A DNA stretch of 64,000 bases, from positions 248,001-312,000 of the forward strand of contig NZ_CP034159.1 in the NCBI RefSeq assembly GCF_003860585.1. The letters run 5' to 3'. The DNA comes from Kaistella carnis. Its GTDB lineage: Bacteria > Bacteroidota > Bacteroidia > Flavobacteriales > Weeksellaceae. Both the position numbers and the translations under genes were made by a program. Below, in pieces: positions 27,001 through 36,119 of the stretch; positions within the stretch are counted from its first letter, which is position 1; every line of letters begins with the position of its first letter. The notes under the pieces were generated by a model that searched no databases, was not told where the DNA came from, and worked only from the letters and a program-made list of their open reading frames with translations.

Positions 27001-27318
27001 ATGAGCATACATTATAATATTCCGGCAAACATTAAAGATTACGAAAAGCCGCAGCGGGAATACGAAGAAGACGTCGGACTGCTTGAGCAGGAAGATGAAG
27101 TATATAAAATCGTGTTGTGGAATGATGACGTAAATACCTTTGATTACGTTATAGAAGCCTTGATAGAAATTTGCGGGCATACCTTAGAACAGGCAGAACA
27201 ATGTACGATGCTCGTTCACTACAAAGGCAAATGTACCGTAAAAACCGGGAGTTTAGAAAAGCTAAAACCCATGCACGAAAAATTACTTTCCCGAAGTTTA
27301 ACTTCAGAAATTGTTTAA
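27001..27318 (+). CDS. clpS: ATP-dependent Clp protease adaptor ClpS
   Basis: 105 residues. Core YKIVLWNDDVNTFDYVIEALIEICGHTLEQAEQCTMLVHYKGKCTVKTGSLEKLKP contains the N-degron pocket (NDD...T, and the Met/His region). Delivers N-end-rule substrates to ClpA or ClpC. 32 nt after the CNNM gene. Confidence 0.95.
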   Translation: MSIHYNIPANIKDYEKPQREYEEDVGLLEQEDEVYKIVLWNDDVNTFDYVIEALIEICGHTLEQAEQCTMLVHYKGKCTVKTGSLEKLKPMHEKLLSRSLTSEIV

Positions 27319-27321
27319 ACC

Positions 27322-27350
27322 AAAGTTTCGTATTTCGAAACTTTTATTTT
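27322..27350 (+). terminator. Terminator after clpS
   Basis: AAAGTTTCG / CGAAACTTT with a 5-nt loop and an AT-rich tail, just before the rhomboid ATG. Confidence 0.6.
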
Positions 27351-27360
27351 ATAAAATAAT

Positions 27361-28017
27361 ATGAGTCCAGTTTTATTGATCATCATTGCAGCCACGGCAA
27401 TCATCAGTTATATCGCTTTTAGCAATCACGCGCTTTTCGAAAAATACAAGTTCAATGTCGGTGCAATCTTGCGCAATAAAGAATATGTGCGGTTAATTTC
27501 TGCCGGTTTTTTACATGCAGATTTAATGCATTTGTTGTTCAACATGATGACGTTGTATTTCTTTGGACCCATTGTCATCGATGCTTTTGGTGCGTTCGGA
27601 TTTCTTTTGGTGTATTTCGGATCTATTCTATTAGGAAACGTATTTTCCCTCTACCTCTATAAAAATCAATCCTGGTATTCTGCAATCGGAGCGAGTGGTG
27701 GAGTTTCGGGGATTTTATTTGCATCCATCGCGATGATTCCTGATTTGCCCATTTACTTTTTCTTTATTCCAATTGCCATTCCGGGGTACCTTTTCGGTTT
27801 CGCCTATTTTGGGTATTCCGTTTATATGATGCTCAATCCGCGACAAAACGATAATATCGGACATGCCGCGCATTTGGGCGGCGCATTTTTCGGCTTGGTT
27901 TACGCGGTTGCCCTTCAACCTGAACGAGCAGTGCAGAATGCTTTATACTTGGGAATTATGGCACTTCCGCTTATGTATATGGCGTATATGGTTTTCGTGA
28001 AAAAGCGAGTTGGTTAA
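27361..28017 (+). CDS. Rhomboid family intramembrane serine protease
   Basis: 218 residues, about six membrane helices. The catalytic Ser is in GASGGVSG (GxSG motif) and the catalytic His in NIGHAAHLGGAFFG; the HADLMHLLFNM block, with its His and Asn, is the conserved oxyanion-hole region. Full-length for a minimal rhomboid; substrate unknown. 42 nt after clpS. Confidence 0.93.
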   Translation: MSPVLLIIIAATAIISYIAFSNHALFEKYKFNVGAILRNKEYVRLISAGFLHADLMHLLFNMMTLYFFGPIVIDAFGAFGFLLVYFGSILLGNVFSLYLYKNQSWYSAIGASGGVSGILFASIAMIPDLPIYFFFIPIAIPGYLFGFAYFGYSVYMMLNPRQNDNIGHAAHLGGAFFGLVYAVALQPERAVQNALYLGIMALPLMYMAYMVFVKKRVG

Positions 28018-28045
28018 AATTGTTAGGAGCAACAAAATTTACGCT

Positions 28046-28125
28046 TCTTAGAAATTCCGGTCCCGCTTTCCACTCTATCTTTTTTTCGTCGTTCCTCCTC
28101 AAAAAAGGATGCCGTTCCAATCGGG
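28046..28125. repeat. Degenerate copy of the dispersed GGGC/CGGGC intergenic repeat
   Basis: CCCGCTTTCCACTC, ATCTTTTTTTC, CAAAAAAGGAT, CCAATCGGGGC occur in the same order as in the cysD-cysN gap (3905-3995). Confidence 0.6.
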
Positions 28126-28458
28126 GCTAGAAGTTCACGCAGTTTTTCTTTTCGCGACAAATTTTTGCGGGTATTCCTTAAATAAGATGGCTACAATTTC
28201 ATACAGTTTCTATTTTCATGGCAGAATTTTAACGAGGTATTTTAGTTAAAAATTCTTATAATTTCATTAGCAAAAGGATTACCCCGGTCTTAATAGATCC
28301 AGTTCAAAATAGTTTTTAGACAAGACCTTTAGAGAACTACTTCTTTTTGTAACAGTAATTGTTTCAAGATATATTGACTAATTCCGGTTTTGTAATTACA
28401 TTTTAGATTCAATAAATCAGCGCAATAAAAATGAATAAATGCAACAATTCAACTTTTC

Positions 28459-28480
28459 GGCGCTCGCTTCGCTCGCGCCC
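28459..28480. repeat. GC-rich imperfect palindrome GCGCTCGCTTCGCTCGCGC
   Basis: The same 19 nt recur at 42171-42189, in both cases in gene-free DNA. In an AT-rich genome this exact recurrence marks a dispersed element. Confidence 0.65.
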
Positions 28481-28522
28481 ACCTTCAACCTTCACCCTTT
28501 ACCTTTCAACAATAAACTCTCC

Positions 28523-29374
28523 TCACTTTCTTCCCCAAACAATCCTCTCATTCCCAGACAAATCTCTCATCAATTCTGCTTCCGACAAAACATTAGTAAA
28601 AAGTTCCAAAGTTTCTTTTCCCAATTTCTGATTAATTTCCAGAAAAACCAATCCATTTTCATTCAAATGACTTTTGCAATCTTCTGCAATCTTTTCATAG
28701 AAGATCAAAGCATTTGAAGTTGGAGAAAACAATGCCATTTTAGGCTCAAACTCTTTTACCGAATCTGCAATCTCACCTTCTTCCTCGATTCCAATATAAG
28801 GCGGATTAGAAATGATAACATCATAAACCCCAGTCAAGTTTGCCTTCAAATAATCCTGGTGGATAAAATTAATTTCAACCTGCTGAAAATCTGCATTTCG
28901 CTGCGCAGTTTTCAAAGCGTTTTCAGAGAAGTCAATCGCCGAAACTTCCGCGTCCGGAAAACGTTTCTTTAACACAATCGGAATAATTGCAGAACCCGTT
29001 CCAATATCTAAAATTTTTAAATCCTTGTTATGGGAACCTGATTTGTTAATTTTATCAATCGCCAACTCCAACAATTCCTCCGTTTCAGGTCTTGGAATCA
29101 AAACATGTTCATCCACAAAAAACTTTAAACCATAAAATTCCGTTTCCCCTAAAATCTGTTGATAAGGTTTCCCGGTTGTAAGTTCAGATAAAAAAGAATT
29201 TAATTTTTCTTCTATATTTTCTGTCACATCTTCATCGCGGGCATTTCGAATTTCTATCGAATTCCATCCTGTTAAATGCTGAACAAAAACATCAAATAGC
29301 CGGGAAGACTCCGAATCATCATAAATGGAAAGAAGCTGTTTTTTAAAGTGAATTTTATATTGGGAATAGGTCAT
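28523..29374 (-). CDS. prmC: Release factor glutamine methyltransferase
   Basis: 283 residues. An N-terminal helical domain with PYQQILGETEFYGLKFFVDEHVLIPRPETEEL is followed by the SAM-binding motif LDIGTGSAIIPI and the catalytic DVIISNPPYIG (NPPY) that holds the Gln side chain. Methylates the GGQ glutamine of RF1/RF2. Single gene, convergent with the repeat region. Confidence 0.95.
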   Translation of the reverse strand: MTYSQYKIHFKKQLLSIYDDSESSRLFDVFVQHLTGWNSIEIRNARDEDVTENIEEKLNSFLSELTTGKPYQQILGETEFYGLKFFVDEHVLIPRPETEELLELAIDKINKSGSHNKDLKILDIGTGSAIIPIVLKKRFPDAEVSAIDFSENALKTAQRNADFQQVEINFIHQDYLKANLTGVYDVIISNPPYIGIEEEGEIADSVKEFEPKMALFSPTSNALIFYEKIAEDCKSHLNENGLVFLEINQKLGKETLELFTNVLSEAELMRDLSGNERIVWGRK

Positions 29375-29515
29375 TTTATTGTTCAGTATTTTTCAGAATT
29401 TTAAATATAATTCCTTTTTTTGGAAAGGAGTGGAGATGCATTAAAAAATAATTGTAGAAAGCCCTTATAAAAAGCAAATTGTCTCGTTTCTAAGGCCAAA
29501 TTTAAATAAATTCAC

Positions 29516-29523
29516 TAATTTTG
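29516..29523 (+). promoter_or_regulatory. -7 box of the NlpC/P60 gene
   Basis: TAATTTTG fits TAnnTTTG exactly, 19 nt before the ATG at 29543; no TTG at the proper spacing. Confidence 0.45.
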
Positions 29524-29542
29524 AAAAAATTGAAAAATAAAA

Positions 29543-30082
29543 ATGAAAAAATATTTTCTGATGACTTTTTCTGCAGTAGTTCTAGTTTCCTGCGGTTCTT
29601 CAAAAAAAGTAGTGGTCAAGCGTGCAACTCCAACCAAAACTGTTGCTAAAACTGCTGACTTAAAAACGTTAGAATCAAATTATTCCGGTAAAAACTCCAA
29701 TTTAGTCTCAGAATTACTACGCGACGCTAAGAAATATTTAGGTGCTCCTTATAAATACGCTGGAAATACGGCCTCCGGTTTTGATTGTTCTGGATTAGTA
29801 GCAAAAGTATTTGACGAAAATGAGTTGCAGCTTCCACGCAGATCCGAAGATCAAGCGAATAAAGGAGTTCCGATAAAAATAAAAGAAGCAAAACCGGGCG
29901 ATCTTGTCTTTTTTGCAACATCAGGTGGTTCAAAAGTAACACATGTCGGAATTATTCACGATATCGGGCGTGACGGCGAAGTAAAATTTATTCATTCATC
30001 TACTTCAAAAGGCGTAATTATCTCTTCACTTAATGAAAAGTATTGGAACAAAGCATATCTTTTCGCCCGAAGAGTTTTGTAA
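29543..30082 (+). CDS. NlpC/P60 (C40) family peptidase, lipoprotein
   Basis: 179 residues. Signal peptide with lipobox VLVSC at 14-18, a Lys/Thr-rich linker, then a C40 domain (about 55-179) with GFDCSGLV (catalytic Cys), PGDLVFF and THVGIIHD (catalytic His), the usual set of a gamma-D-Glu-diamino acid endopeptidase. Predicted periplasmic or surface lipoprotein that trims peptidoglycan. Next gene dapD makes a precursor of diaminopimelate. Confidence 0.93.
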   Translation: MKKYFLMTFSAVVLVSCGSSKKVVVKRATPTKTVAKTADLKTLESNYSGKNSNLVSELLRDAKKYLGAPYKYAGNTASGFDCSGLVAKVFDENELQLPRRSEDQANKGVPIKIKEAKPGDLVFFATSGGSKVTHVGIIHDIGRDGEVKFIHSSTSKGVIISSLNEKYWNKAYLFARRVL

Positions 30083-30120
30083 ATTTGTACGCTTTAAAAT
30101 TTTAAAAATAAACTGATTAT

Positions 30121-30930
30121 ATGTTACAGCAAACCATAGAAAATATTTGGGACAACAGAGAATTGTTACAGAACGAAGACAGTAAAAAAGCCATTCGTGA
30201 AGTGATCCGACAATTAGATTTAGGAGAACTGCGTGTAGCCGAACCTACTGACGATGGCTGGAAAGTAAACGAATGGGTGAAAAAAGCCGTCGTGATGTAT
30301 TTTCCAATCCAGAAAATGGAAACGATTGAAGTAGGTCCGTTCGAGTTTCATGACAAAATGCCTTTGAAAAGAAATTATGCTGAAAAAGGGGTGAGAGTCG
30401 TACCTCATGCGGTTGCAAGAGAAGGAGCTTACATCGCCTCCGGCGTGATTTTGATGCCTTCTTATGTAAATATTGGGGCGTACGTAGATTCTGGAACCAT
30501 GGTTGATACCTGGGCAACTGTTGGAAGCTGTGCACAGATCGGGAAAGATGTTCACTTGAGTGGTGGAGTAGGAATTGGCGGCGTTCTAGAACCTTTACAG
30601 GCCGCTCCGGTCATTATTGAAGATAACGTTTTCGTGGGTTCCAGATGTATCGTTGTAGAAGGAGTTCATGTAGAAAGAGAAGCTGTGTTGGGAGCAAATG
30701 TGGTCTTAACTGCCTCTACAAAAATCATTGATGTTACGGGTGAAAATCCGGTTGAAATTAAAGGAAGAGTTCCGGCGCGTTCGGTGGTCATTCCCGGAAG
30801 TTATACCAAGAAGTTTCCAGCTGGAGAATATCAGGTACCTTGTGCTTTGATCATTGGGCAAAGAAAAGAATCTACGGATAAAAAAACTTCTCTTAACGAC
30901 GCTTTGAGAGAAAATAATGTTTCCGTTTAA
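30121..30930 (+). CDS. dapD: 2,3,4,5-tetrahydropyridine-2,6-dicarboxylate N-succinyltransferase
   Basis: 269 residues. N-terminal helical domain, then hexapeptide-repeat left-handed beta helix (YIASGVILMPSYVNIGAYVDSGTMVDTWATVGSCAQIG...GVGIGGVLEP) and the C-terminal PCALIIGQR strand. Succinylase step of the DAP/lysine pathway. A -7 box TAAATTTG (30079-30086) overlaps the preceding stop codon. The neighbouring lipoprotein and glycosyltransferases suggest a cell-envelope locus. Confidence 0.96.
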   Translation: MLQQTIENIWDNRELLQNEDSKKAIREVIRQLDLGELRVAEPTDDGWKVNEWVKKAVVMYFPIQKMETIEVGPFEFHDKMPLKRNYAEKGVRVVPHAVAREGAYIASGVILMPSYVNIGAYVDSGTMVDTWATVGSCAQIGKDVHLSGGVGIGGVLEPLQAAPVIIEDNVFVGSRCIVVEGVHVEREAVLGANVVLTASTKIIDVTGENPVEIKGRVPARSVVIPGSYTKKFPAGEYQVPCALIIGQRKESTDKKTSLNDALRENNVSV

Positions 30931-30941
30931 TTCTGATCGCT

Positions 30942-31607
30942 ATGGCAATTCCTAAGTATATTTTTCAAACTTTTAAGACCAAAAAATTGCCAGTGATCAC
31001 CCGATGGCATATTTGGAACATGAAAAGACAAAACCCTGAATATGAATATTTTTTGTATGATGATGAGGATATTCAGGAGTTTTTTAAAAAGGAATTTCCT
31101 CAAGACTATTTAAAAGCTTACAATGAACTGACGATTGGTGCAGCAAAGGCAGATTTTTTCCGTTACGCGATTCTTTATAAGAAAGGCGGCGTCTATCTCG
31201 ATATCGACAGTGGAATGTCAAAACCTTTAAAATATCTCATTCAGCATGATGATGTTGCACTGATCAGCAAGGAAAGACACGTTGGATTATTTTGCCAGTG
31301 GGCCTTAATTTTCGACAAAGGCCATCCTTTTTTGAAAAGAACGTTAGAAGATGTTTTAGAGAATATTCAGACGCACCGTTTTCCTCACGATGTGCATCAA
31401 ACTACCGGTCCTACTGCATTCTCCAACGCGATCAGAGCTTGTATTGCTGAAGATCCTTCTATTCCTTACCGTATTTTTGATGGAATTGAATACCGCGGTT
31501 ATTTGAAATTCAAGTATAAATTGGGTAAGTTTTTTCTATACAGTAAGAAATCAGACCATTGGAAACGCAAACAACTGACTCAGGATATCATTAAACCTGC
31601 GGAATAA
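30942..31607 (+). CDS. Glycosyltransferase of the DXD sugar-binding (GT32-like) type
   Basis: 221 residues, cytosolic. IPKYIFQTFKTKKLP and GAAKADFFRYAILYKKGGVYLDIDSGMSKPL contain the DxD motif of OCH1/capsular polysaccharide-type transferases. The HDVHQTTGPTAFSNAI block also fits. 11 nt after dapD and overlapping the next gene by 1 nt (TAATG), so likely co-transcribed. Sugar and acceptor unknown. Confidence 0.87.
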   Translation: MAIPKYIFQTFKTKKLPVITRWHIWNMKRQNPEYEYFLYDDEDIQEFFKKEFPQDYLKAYNELTIGAAKADFFRYAILYKKGGVYLDIDSGMSKPLKYLIQHDDVALISKERHVGLFCQWALIFDKGHPFLKRTLEDVLENIQTHRFPHDVHQTTGPTAFSNAIRACIAEDPSIPYRIFDGIEYRGYLKFKYKLGKFFLYSKKSDHWKRKQLTQDIIKPAE

Positions 31608-32710
31608 TGAAAATTGCTTTTGATGGGAAACGGTTTTTCAATAACAGTTCGGGTTTAGGAAACTATTCACGCGACTTAGTCAGGATTTTAGCGACTTATT
31701 TTTCGGAAAACAAATATGTACTTTTTAATGAAAATCAATCAGTAAAAGGTAAAGATATTCTGAATTTACCGAATGTTTCTTTTGTGGAAACTTCCAAAGG
31801 AAATTTTTCCCGACAATTGAAAATGGGTAAAGATGCACAGCAGATCAATGCAGATATTTTCCATGGACTTTCCGGTGAATTGCCTTTAAAATGGACAGAT
31901 AAACCCATTAAAAAGATCGTTACCATTCATGATTTGATCTTCTTAAGATTTCCCCAATACTATTCTTTTTTTGACCGTAAAATCCATTTCTGGAAATTTA
32001 AAAAAGCCACAGAACAAGCCGATTTAATTATCGCCATTTCAGAACAGACCAAGCGGGATATTATTCAGTTTTTAAAAGTTCCGGAAGAAAAAATTAGGGT
32101 TGTTTATCAAGGCTGTCATCATGCTTTTAAAGTAAATCAAAGCGCAGACTTTTTAAATTCCATTAAAGAAAAATACAATCTTCCGAAAAGATTTATTTTG
32201 AATGTCGGAACAATTGAAGAGCGAAAAAACCTTTTACATATTGTTAAAGCCATTCATGGAACGGAAATCCCTTTAGTGGTCATCGGTAAGAAAACAAAAT
32301 ACTTTAATAAAGTTCAAAAGTTTGTAAAGAAAAATAAATTAGAAGATCAGGTTCAGTTTCTTGAAAATGTTTCAATGGAAGAATTGGCCACCATTTATAA
32401 ACTGGCAGATATTTTCGTTTACCCAAGTTTTTTCGAAGGTTTTGGTATTCCTGTTATTGAATCTCTTTTTTCCGGAACGCCAGTAATTACAAGTAACATA
32501 AGTTGTCTGCCGGAAGCAGGTGGCGAGAATTCAGTTTACATAAATCCACACAATTTCGAAGACATTAAAGCCAAGATTTTATTTCTCTGGAATAACGAAT
32601 CTGAAAGAAATCGAAGAACAGGAAAAAGTTTAGAATTCGTTCAGAAATTTAATGATGAAGAAATTGCTAAAAATTTACACGCTGTTTATCAGGAAGTTAT
32701 AATTGAATAG
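31607..32710 (+). CDS. Glycosyltransferase family 4 protein
   Basis: 367 residues of GT-B fold: N-terminal Rossmann half (DGKRFFNNSSGLGNYSRDLV, TIHDLIFLRFP) and C-terminal nucleotide-sugar half (RFILNVGTIEERKNL, FVYPSFFEGFGIPVIESLFSGTPVITS with the EX7E pattern). Works with the preceding transferase, probably on lipopolysaccharide or another envelope glycan (inference). Confidence 0.92.
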   Translation: MKIAFDGKRFFNNSSGLGNYSRDLVRILATYFSENKYVLFNENQSVKGKDILNLPNVSFVETSKGNFSRQLKMGKDAQQINADIFHGLSGELPLKWTDKPIKKIVTIHDLIFLRFPQYYSFFDRKIHFWKFKKATEQADLIIAISEQTKRDIIQFLKVPEEKIRVVYQGCHHAFKVNQSADFLNSIKEKYNLPKRFILNVGTIEERKNLLHIVKAIHGTEIPLVVIGKKTKYFNKVQKFVKKNKLEDQVQFLENVSMEELATIYKLADIFVYPSFFEGFGIPVIESLFSGTPVITSNISCLPEAGGENSVYINPHNFEDIKAKILFLWNNESERNRRTGKSLEFVQKFNDEEIAKNLHAVYQEVIIE

Positions 32711-32720
32711 AAATTAATTC

Positions 32721-32752
32721 TTGCAGGTTAAAATGTTTATCAGTTATATTTG
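32721..32752 (+). promoter_or_regulatory. Promoter of the his operon leader
   Basis: TTG (32721-32723), 21 nt, TATATTTG (32745-32752): exact Bacteroidota promoter. Expected transcription start about 32758, 10 nt before the leader peptide ATG. Confidence 0.85.
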
Positions 32753-32767
32753 CACAGTTAAAACAAC

Positions 32768-32812
32768 ATGAAAAATACAATCACTTTATTCCATCATCAT
32801 CATCTCATCTAA
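32768..32812 (+). CDS. hisL: his operon leader peptide (MKNTITLFHHHHLI)
   Basis: 14 codons ATG to TAA, with four consecutive CAT codons (residues 9-12). It lies between a perfect promoter and a terminator, directly upstream of hisG, exactly where an attenuator peptide is expected: ribosome stalling at the His codons when His-tRNA is scarce would change folding downstream. Too short for ordinary gene callers. The role is inferred from layout and known his attenuators of other bacteria. Confidence 0.82.
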   Translation: MKNTITLFHHHHLI

Positions 32813-32886
32813 AGACGAGTTGATATATTTATGGCATTAAGTGAATAAAATAAAATTAAACCGTCTGAGCAAAGACGGTTTTTTTT
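32799..32886 (+). promoter_or_regulatory. his attenuator: alternative stems and terminator
   Basis: Segment 1 (32799-32810, last codons of the leader peptide) can pair with segment 2 (32813-32824) at 10 of 12 positions. AGACG in segment 2 (32813-32817) can instead pair with CGTCT (32862-32866), which is the 5' arm of the terminator AAACCGTCT (32858-32866) / AGACGGTTT (32873-32881) followed by T-run to 32886. This 1:2, 2:3, 3:4 order is the classical attenuation layout. The 2:3 stem is short (five core pairs). Confidence 0.75.
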
Positions 32887-32933
32887 GTATCCAAAAATAA
32901 AGCATTTGTTCAGACCCAATCTCAAAATTGAAC

Positions 32934-33791
32934 ATGAACAAATTAAAAATTGCCCTCCAAAAAAGCGGACGCTTAAGCGAAAAATCCTTAGAACTTTTAC
33001 AGGAATGTGGAATTAAAATTCCGGATTTTAAAAGTAAACTGAAAAATTCAGCCACTAATTTTCCTTTAGAAATACTGTTCCTTCGGGATGATGATATTCC
33101 CAAATATGTAGAACAAGGTATTGTCGATATTGGGATTATCGGAGAAAACGAAGTTCTGGAACAGAACAAAAATGTTGACTTAGTAAGAAAGCTGGGTTTT
33201 GCGAATTGTCGTTTATCACTTGCAATTCCGAAAGATGTAGAATATACCGATTTAAGTTTTTTCAATCAGAAAAAAATTGCAACATCTTATCCTTCAATTG
33301 TTAAAAACTATTTCGATAAAAAAAATATCAATGCCGAAATTGTGGAGATTTCTGGAAGTGTGGAAATCGCGCCAAGTATTGGTTTAGCAGATACCATTGC
33401 TGATTTGGTAAGTTCCGGAAGCACTTTATTACACAATGGTTTGAAAGAAGTGGAGCAGGTCTTAAAAAGTGAAGCCGTTCTAATTTCCAGCCGAAATCTT
33501 CCTGAGGATATTTCAATCATTCTGGAATCATTTCTTTTCCGAATTCAGGCAGTCATTAATTCCCGTGAGAACAAATACATTTTGTTAAACGCTCCAAACG
33601 ATTCAATCGAAAAAATAATTGAAATTTTGCCAGGCATGAAATCTCCAACGGTTTTACCTTTAGCTGAAACTGGATGGAGTAGTATTCACTCTGTTGTTCG
33701 TGAAAATGAATTCTGGAAAATTATCGATGAGTTGAAAAAGTTTGGTGCAGAAGGTATCTTGGTGATTCCAATCGAAAAAATGGTTTTGTAA
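32934..33791 (+). CDS. hisG: ATP phosphoribosyltransferase, long form
   Basis: 285 residues from the ATG at 32934 (MNKLKIALQKSGRLSEKS); the TTG two codons upstream is unlikely. Long-form HisG with catalytic core and C-terminal regulatory ACT-like domain (from about 210: SRENKYILLNAPNDSIEKI...), so no HisZ is needed and His feedback inhibition is expected. First structural gene of the his operon, behind the attenuator. Confidence 0.96.
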   Translation: MNKLKIALQKSGRLSEKSLELLQECGIKIPDFKSKLKNSATNFPLEILFLRDDDIPKYVEQGIVDIGIIGENEVLEQNKNVDLVRKLGFANCRLSLAIPKDVEYTDLSFFNQKKIATSYPSIVKNYFDKKNINAEIVEISGSVEIAPSIGLADTIADLVSSGSTLLHNGLKEVEQVLKSEAVLISSRNLPEDISIILESFLFRIQAVINSRENKYILLNAPNDSIEKIIEILPGMKSPTVLPLAETGWSSIHSVVRENEFWKIIDELKKFGAEGILVIPIEKMVL

Positions 33792-33802
33792 TTTAATTGA
33801 TC

Positions 33803-35098
33803 ATGAAAAATATAATTAAATATCCGACGCAAAATACTTGGGAAACTTTGCTACAAAGACCATTGCTGGAAAAAAAGGATTTGAGAAATACCGTTCAGGA
33901 AATTTTCTTGAAGGTTAAAAATGAAAGAGATTCTGCCTTAAAAGAATTCTCGGAAAAATTTGATCAGGTTAATATTGAAAACTTATTGGTTTCTGAAGAA
34001 GAAATAGAATTTGCGATTAATGAAGTTTCAGAAGAATTAAAAACCGCAATCAATCAGGCTAAAGAAAACATCTATAAATTTCACGTTGCTCAAAAAGCAA
34101 ATACCGAAGAAATTGAAACCACCGAAGGAGTTATTTGTTGGCGCGAATCGCGAGCGATTGAAAAAGTTGGATTATATATTCCAGGCGGAACCGCGTCGCT
34201 TTTTTCCACTGTTTTAATGTTGGCTATTCCGGCTCAAATTGCAGGTTGTAAAGAAGTGATTCTTTGCACGCCACCAAAAAAAGATGGTTCGATTAATCCC
34301 GCAATTTTATACACCGCGAAATTGTGTGGAATTACAAAAATTTTTAAAGTTGGCGGTGCGCAAGCCATTGCAGCTTTAACTTTTGGAACAGAAAGTATTC
34401 CCAAAGTTGACAAGATTTTCGGTCCCGGAAATCAATATGTGACGCAAGCGAAACAATTGGCGATGGAATTTAATGTCGCCATCGATTTACCAGCGGGTCC
34501 AAGCGAAGTTTTAGTGATGGCCGATCAATCCGCAAATCCTGAATTTTGTGCCGCAGATTTATTGTCTCAAGCAGAACACGGAACGGATTCTCAAGTTATT
34601 TTTATTTCGACAGATGAAATCATTTTTAATGAAACTTTAGACGAAATTGAAAAACAATTAGACGAACTTCCAAGAAATGAAATCGCAAAATTAGCCTTAG
34701 ATAACAGCCGGTTTATTTTATTGAATTCAATTGATGAAGCCCTTGAAATGAGTAATTTCTATGCACCGGAACATTTAATTTTAGCGGTCGAAAATTCAAA
34801 AAGTTATATATCAAAAATTACAAACGCAGGTTCTATTTTTCTCGGAAATTACACACCGGAATCAGCGGGAGATTATGCAAGTGGAACCAATCACACTTTA
34901 CCAACCAACGGTTTTGCGAGAAATTATAGTGGTGTTTCACTCGACAGTTTTGTTAAGAAAATAACCATTCAGGAAATTACAAAAATCGGACTGAAGAATA
35001 TTGGAAAAACTATAGAGGTCATGGCAGCTGCAGAAGGTTTGGATGCTCACAAAAATGCTGTTTCACTTCGCTTAAAATCTTTAGAAAATGGAATTTAA
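33803..35098 (+). CDS. hisD: Histidinol dehydrogenase
   Basis: 431 residues from the ATG at 33803 (an in-frame TTG is two codons upstream). GLYIPGGTASLFSTVLMLAIPA, KVGGAQAIAALTFGTESIPKVDKIFGPGNQYV, DLPAGPSEVLV and DLLSQAEHGTDSQ with the zinc-site residues are all present. Last two steps of histidine synthesis. Overlaps hisC by 11 nt. Confidence 0.97.
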   Translation: MKNIIKYPTQNTWETLLQRPLLEKKDLRNTVQEIFLKVKNERDSALKEFSEKFDQVNIENLLVSEEEIEFAINEVSEELKTAINQAKENIYKFHVAQKANTEEIETTEGVICWRESRAIEKVGLYIPGGTASLFSTVLMLAIPAQIAGCKEVILCTPPKKDGSINPAILYTAKLCGITKIFKVGGAQAIAALTFGTESIPKVDKIFGPGNQYVTQAKQLAMEFNVAIDLPAGPSEVLVMADQSANPEFCAADLLSQAEHGTDSQVIFISTDEIIFNETLDEIEKQLDELPRNEIAKLALDNSRFILLNSIDEALEMSNFYAPEHLILAVENSKSYISKITNAGSIFLGNYTPESAGDYASGTNHTLPTNGFARNYSGVSLDSFVKKITIQEITKIGLKNIGKTIEVMAAAEGLDAHKNAVSLRLKSLENGI

Positions 35099-36119
35099 TT
35101 TAAATAAAATGATTCGTCCGCATTTAGTTGGAGTGAAATCATACCAAACTTTACGTGATTCCTATATTAATAAACAAGCGGTTTATTTGGATGCGAATGA
35201 AAATCCTTTCGGTGAATTTAACCGTTATCCGGATGGTGATCCAATTAAGTTAAAAAAGAAACTGGCCGAAATTAATCTAGCAAAAACTGAGAATTTATTT
35301 TTAGGAAACGGCAGCGATGAGTTGATCGATTTAACGATGCGCATTTTCTGCGAACCGACGAAAGATTCGATTATGATTATGAATCCGAGTTTTGTGATGT
35401 ACGAAATTTATGCAAAAATGAATAATCTTCAGGTTGAAAAACTGCAATTGAATTCAGATTTTGAATTAGAGAAAGGTAAGTTTTTAAATACAATTTCTAC
35501 AAGTCAGGCTAAAGTTTTATTTCTCTGTTCACCTAATAATCCAACCGGAAATTCAATTTCTGATCTAGAATTTTATATTCAAAATTTTAAGGGAATTGTA
35601 GTCGTTGATGAGGCGTATATTGAGTTTTCTCCAGCAGATTCTGCGGTCAAATTATTATATAAATATCCAAACTTAATTGTTTTAAAAACTTTATCAAAAG
35701 CTTTTGGAATGGCAGGTTTACGAATTGGAGTTGGTTTTGCCTCAGCAGAAATTGCGAGTTTGTTCATACAACTTAAACCTCCTTACAATATTAGTTCAGA
35801 AAGTCAAAAATTGGCTTTGGAGCAATTGAATCAAGTGCAAGAAATCGAAAATAACATCGGTTTCATTCTGGAAGAAAAGGAAAAATTAAAAAAAGGTTTA
35901 GATCAAATTAATGAGGTCGTAAAAATATATTCGTCCGATGCTAATTTTTTTCTCATTGAATTTAAAGATGCACAATTGATCTATCAGAAATTATTAGACA
36001 AAAATATTTTGACAAGTTTAAGACATCCCAATTTAAAAAACTGCCTTCGAATAAGTGTCGGAGCTGCTCAAGAAAATTCAGAACTATTAAAAGTATTATC
36101 AGAAATAGACGAATTATGA
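35088..36119 (+). CDS. hisC: Histidinol-phosphate aminotransferase
   Basis: 343 residues, PLP-dependent class I/II aminotransferase. [30 protein letters not shown] and the PLP lysine in [14 protein letters not shown] are present. Begins inside the 3' end of hisD (11-nt overlap) and overlaps hisB by 4 nt (ATGA), indicating translational coupling. Confidence 0.96.
   Translation: MEFNLNKMIRPHLVGVKSYQTLRDSYINKQAVYLDANENPFGEFNRYPDGDPIKLKKKLAEINLAKTENLFLGNGSDELIDLTMRIFCEPTKDSIMIMNPSFVMYEIYAKMNNLQVEKLQLNSDFELEKGKFLNTISTSQAKVLFLCSPNNPTGNSISDLEFYIQNFKGIVVVDEAYIEFSPADSAVKLLYKYPNLIVLKTLSKAFGMAGLRIGVGFASAEIASLFIQLKPPYNISSESQKLALEQLNQVQEIENNIGFILEEKEKLKKGLDQINEVVKIYSSDANFFLIEFKDAQLIYQKLLDKNILTSLRHPNLKNCLRISVGAAQENSELLKVLSEIDEL

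Larger units (their letters stand above)
28018..28522. other. 505-nt gene-free region with repeat elements
   Basis: Holds a degenerate repeat (28046-28125) and, near the 3' end of prmC, a GC-rich imperfect palindrome (28459-28480). The short ORFs here and over prmC are antisense shadows. I see nothing in 28150-28440. Confidence 0.6.

Noticed and set aside
28431..28717. ORFs overlapping the 3' end of prmC
   Set aside because: They are antisense to prmC, which is a well-supported gene, and have no family features.
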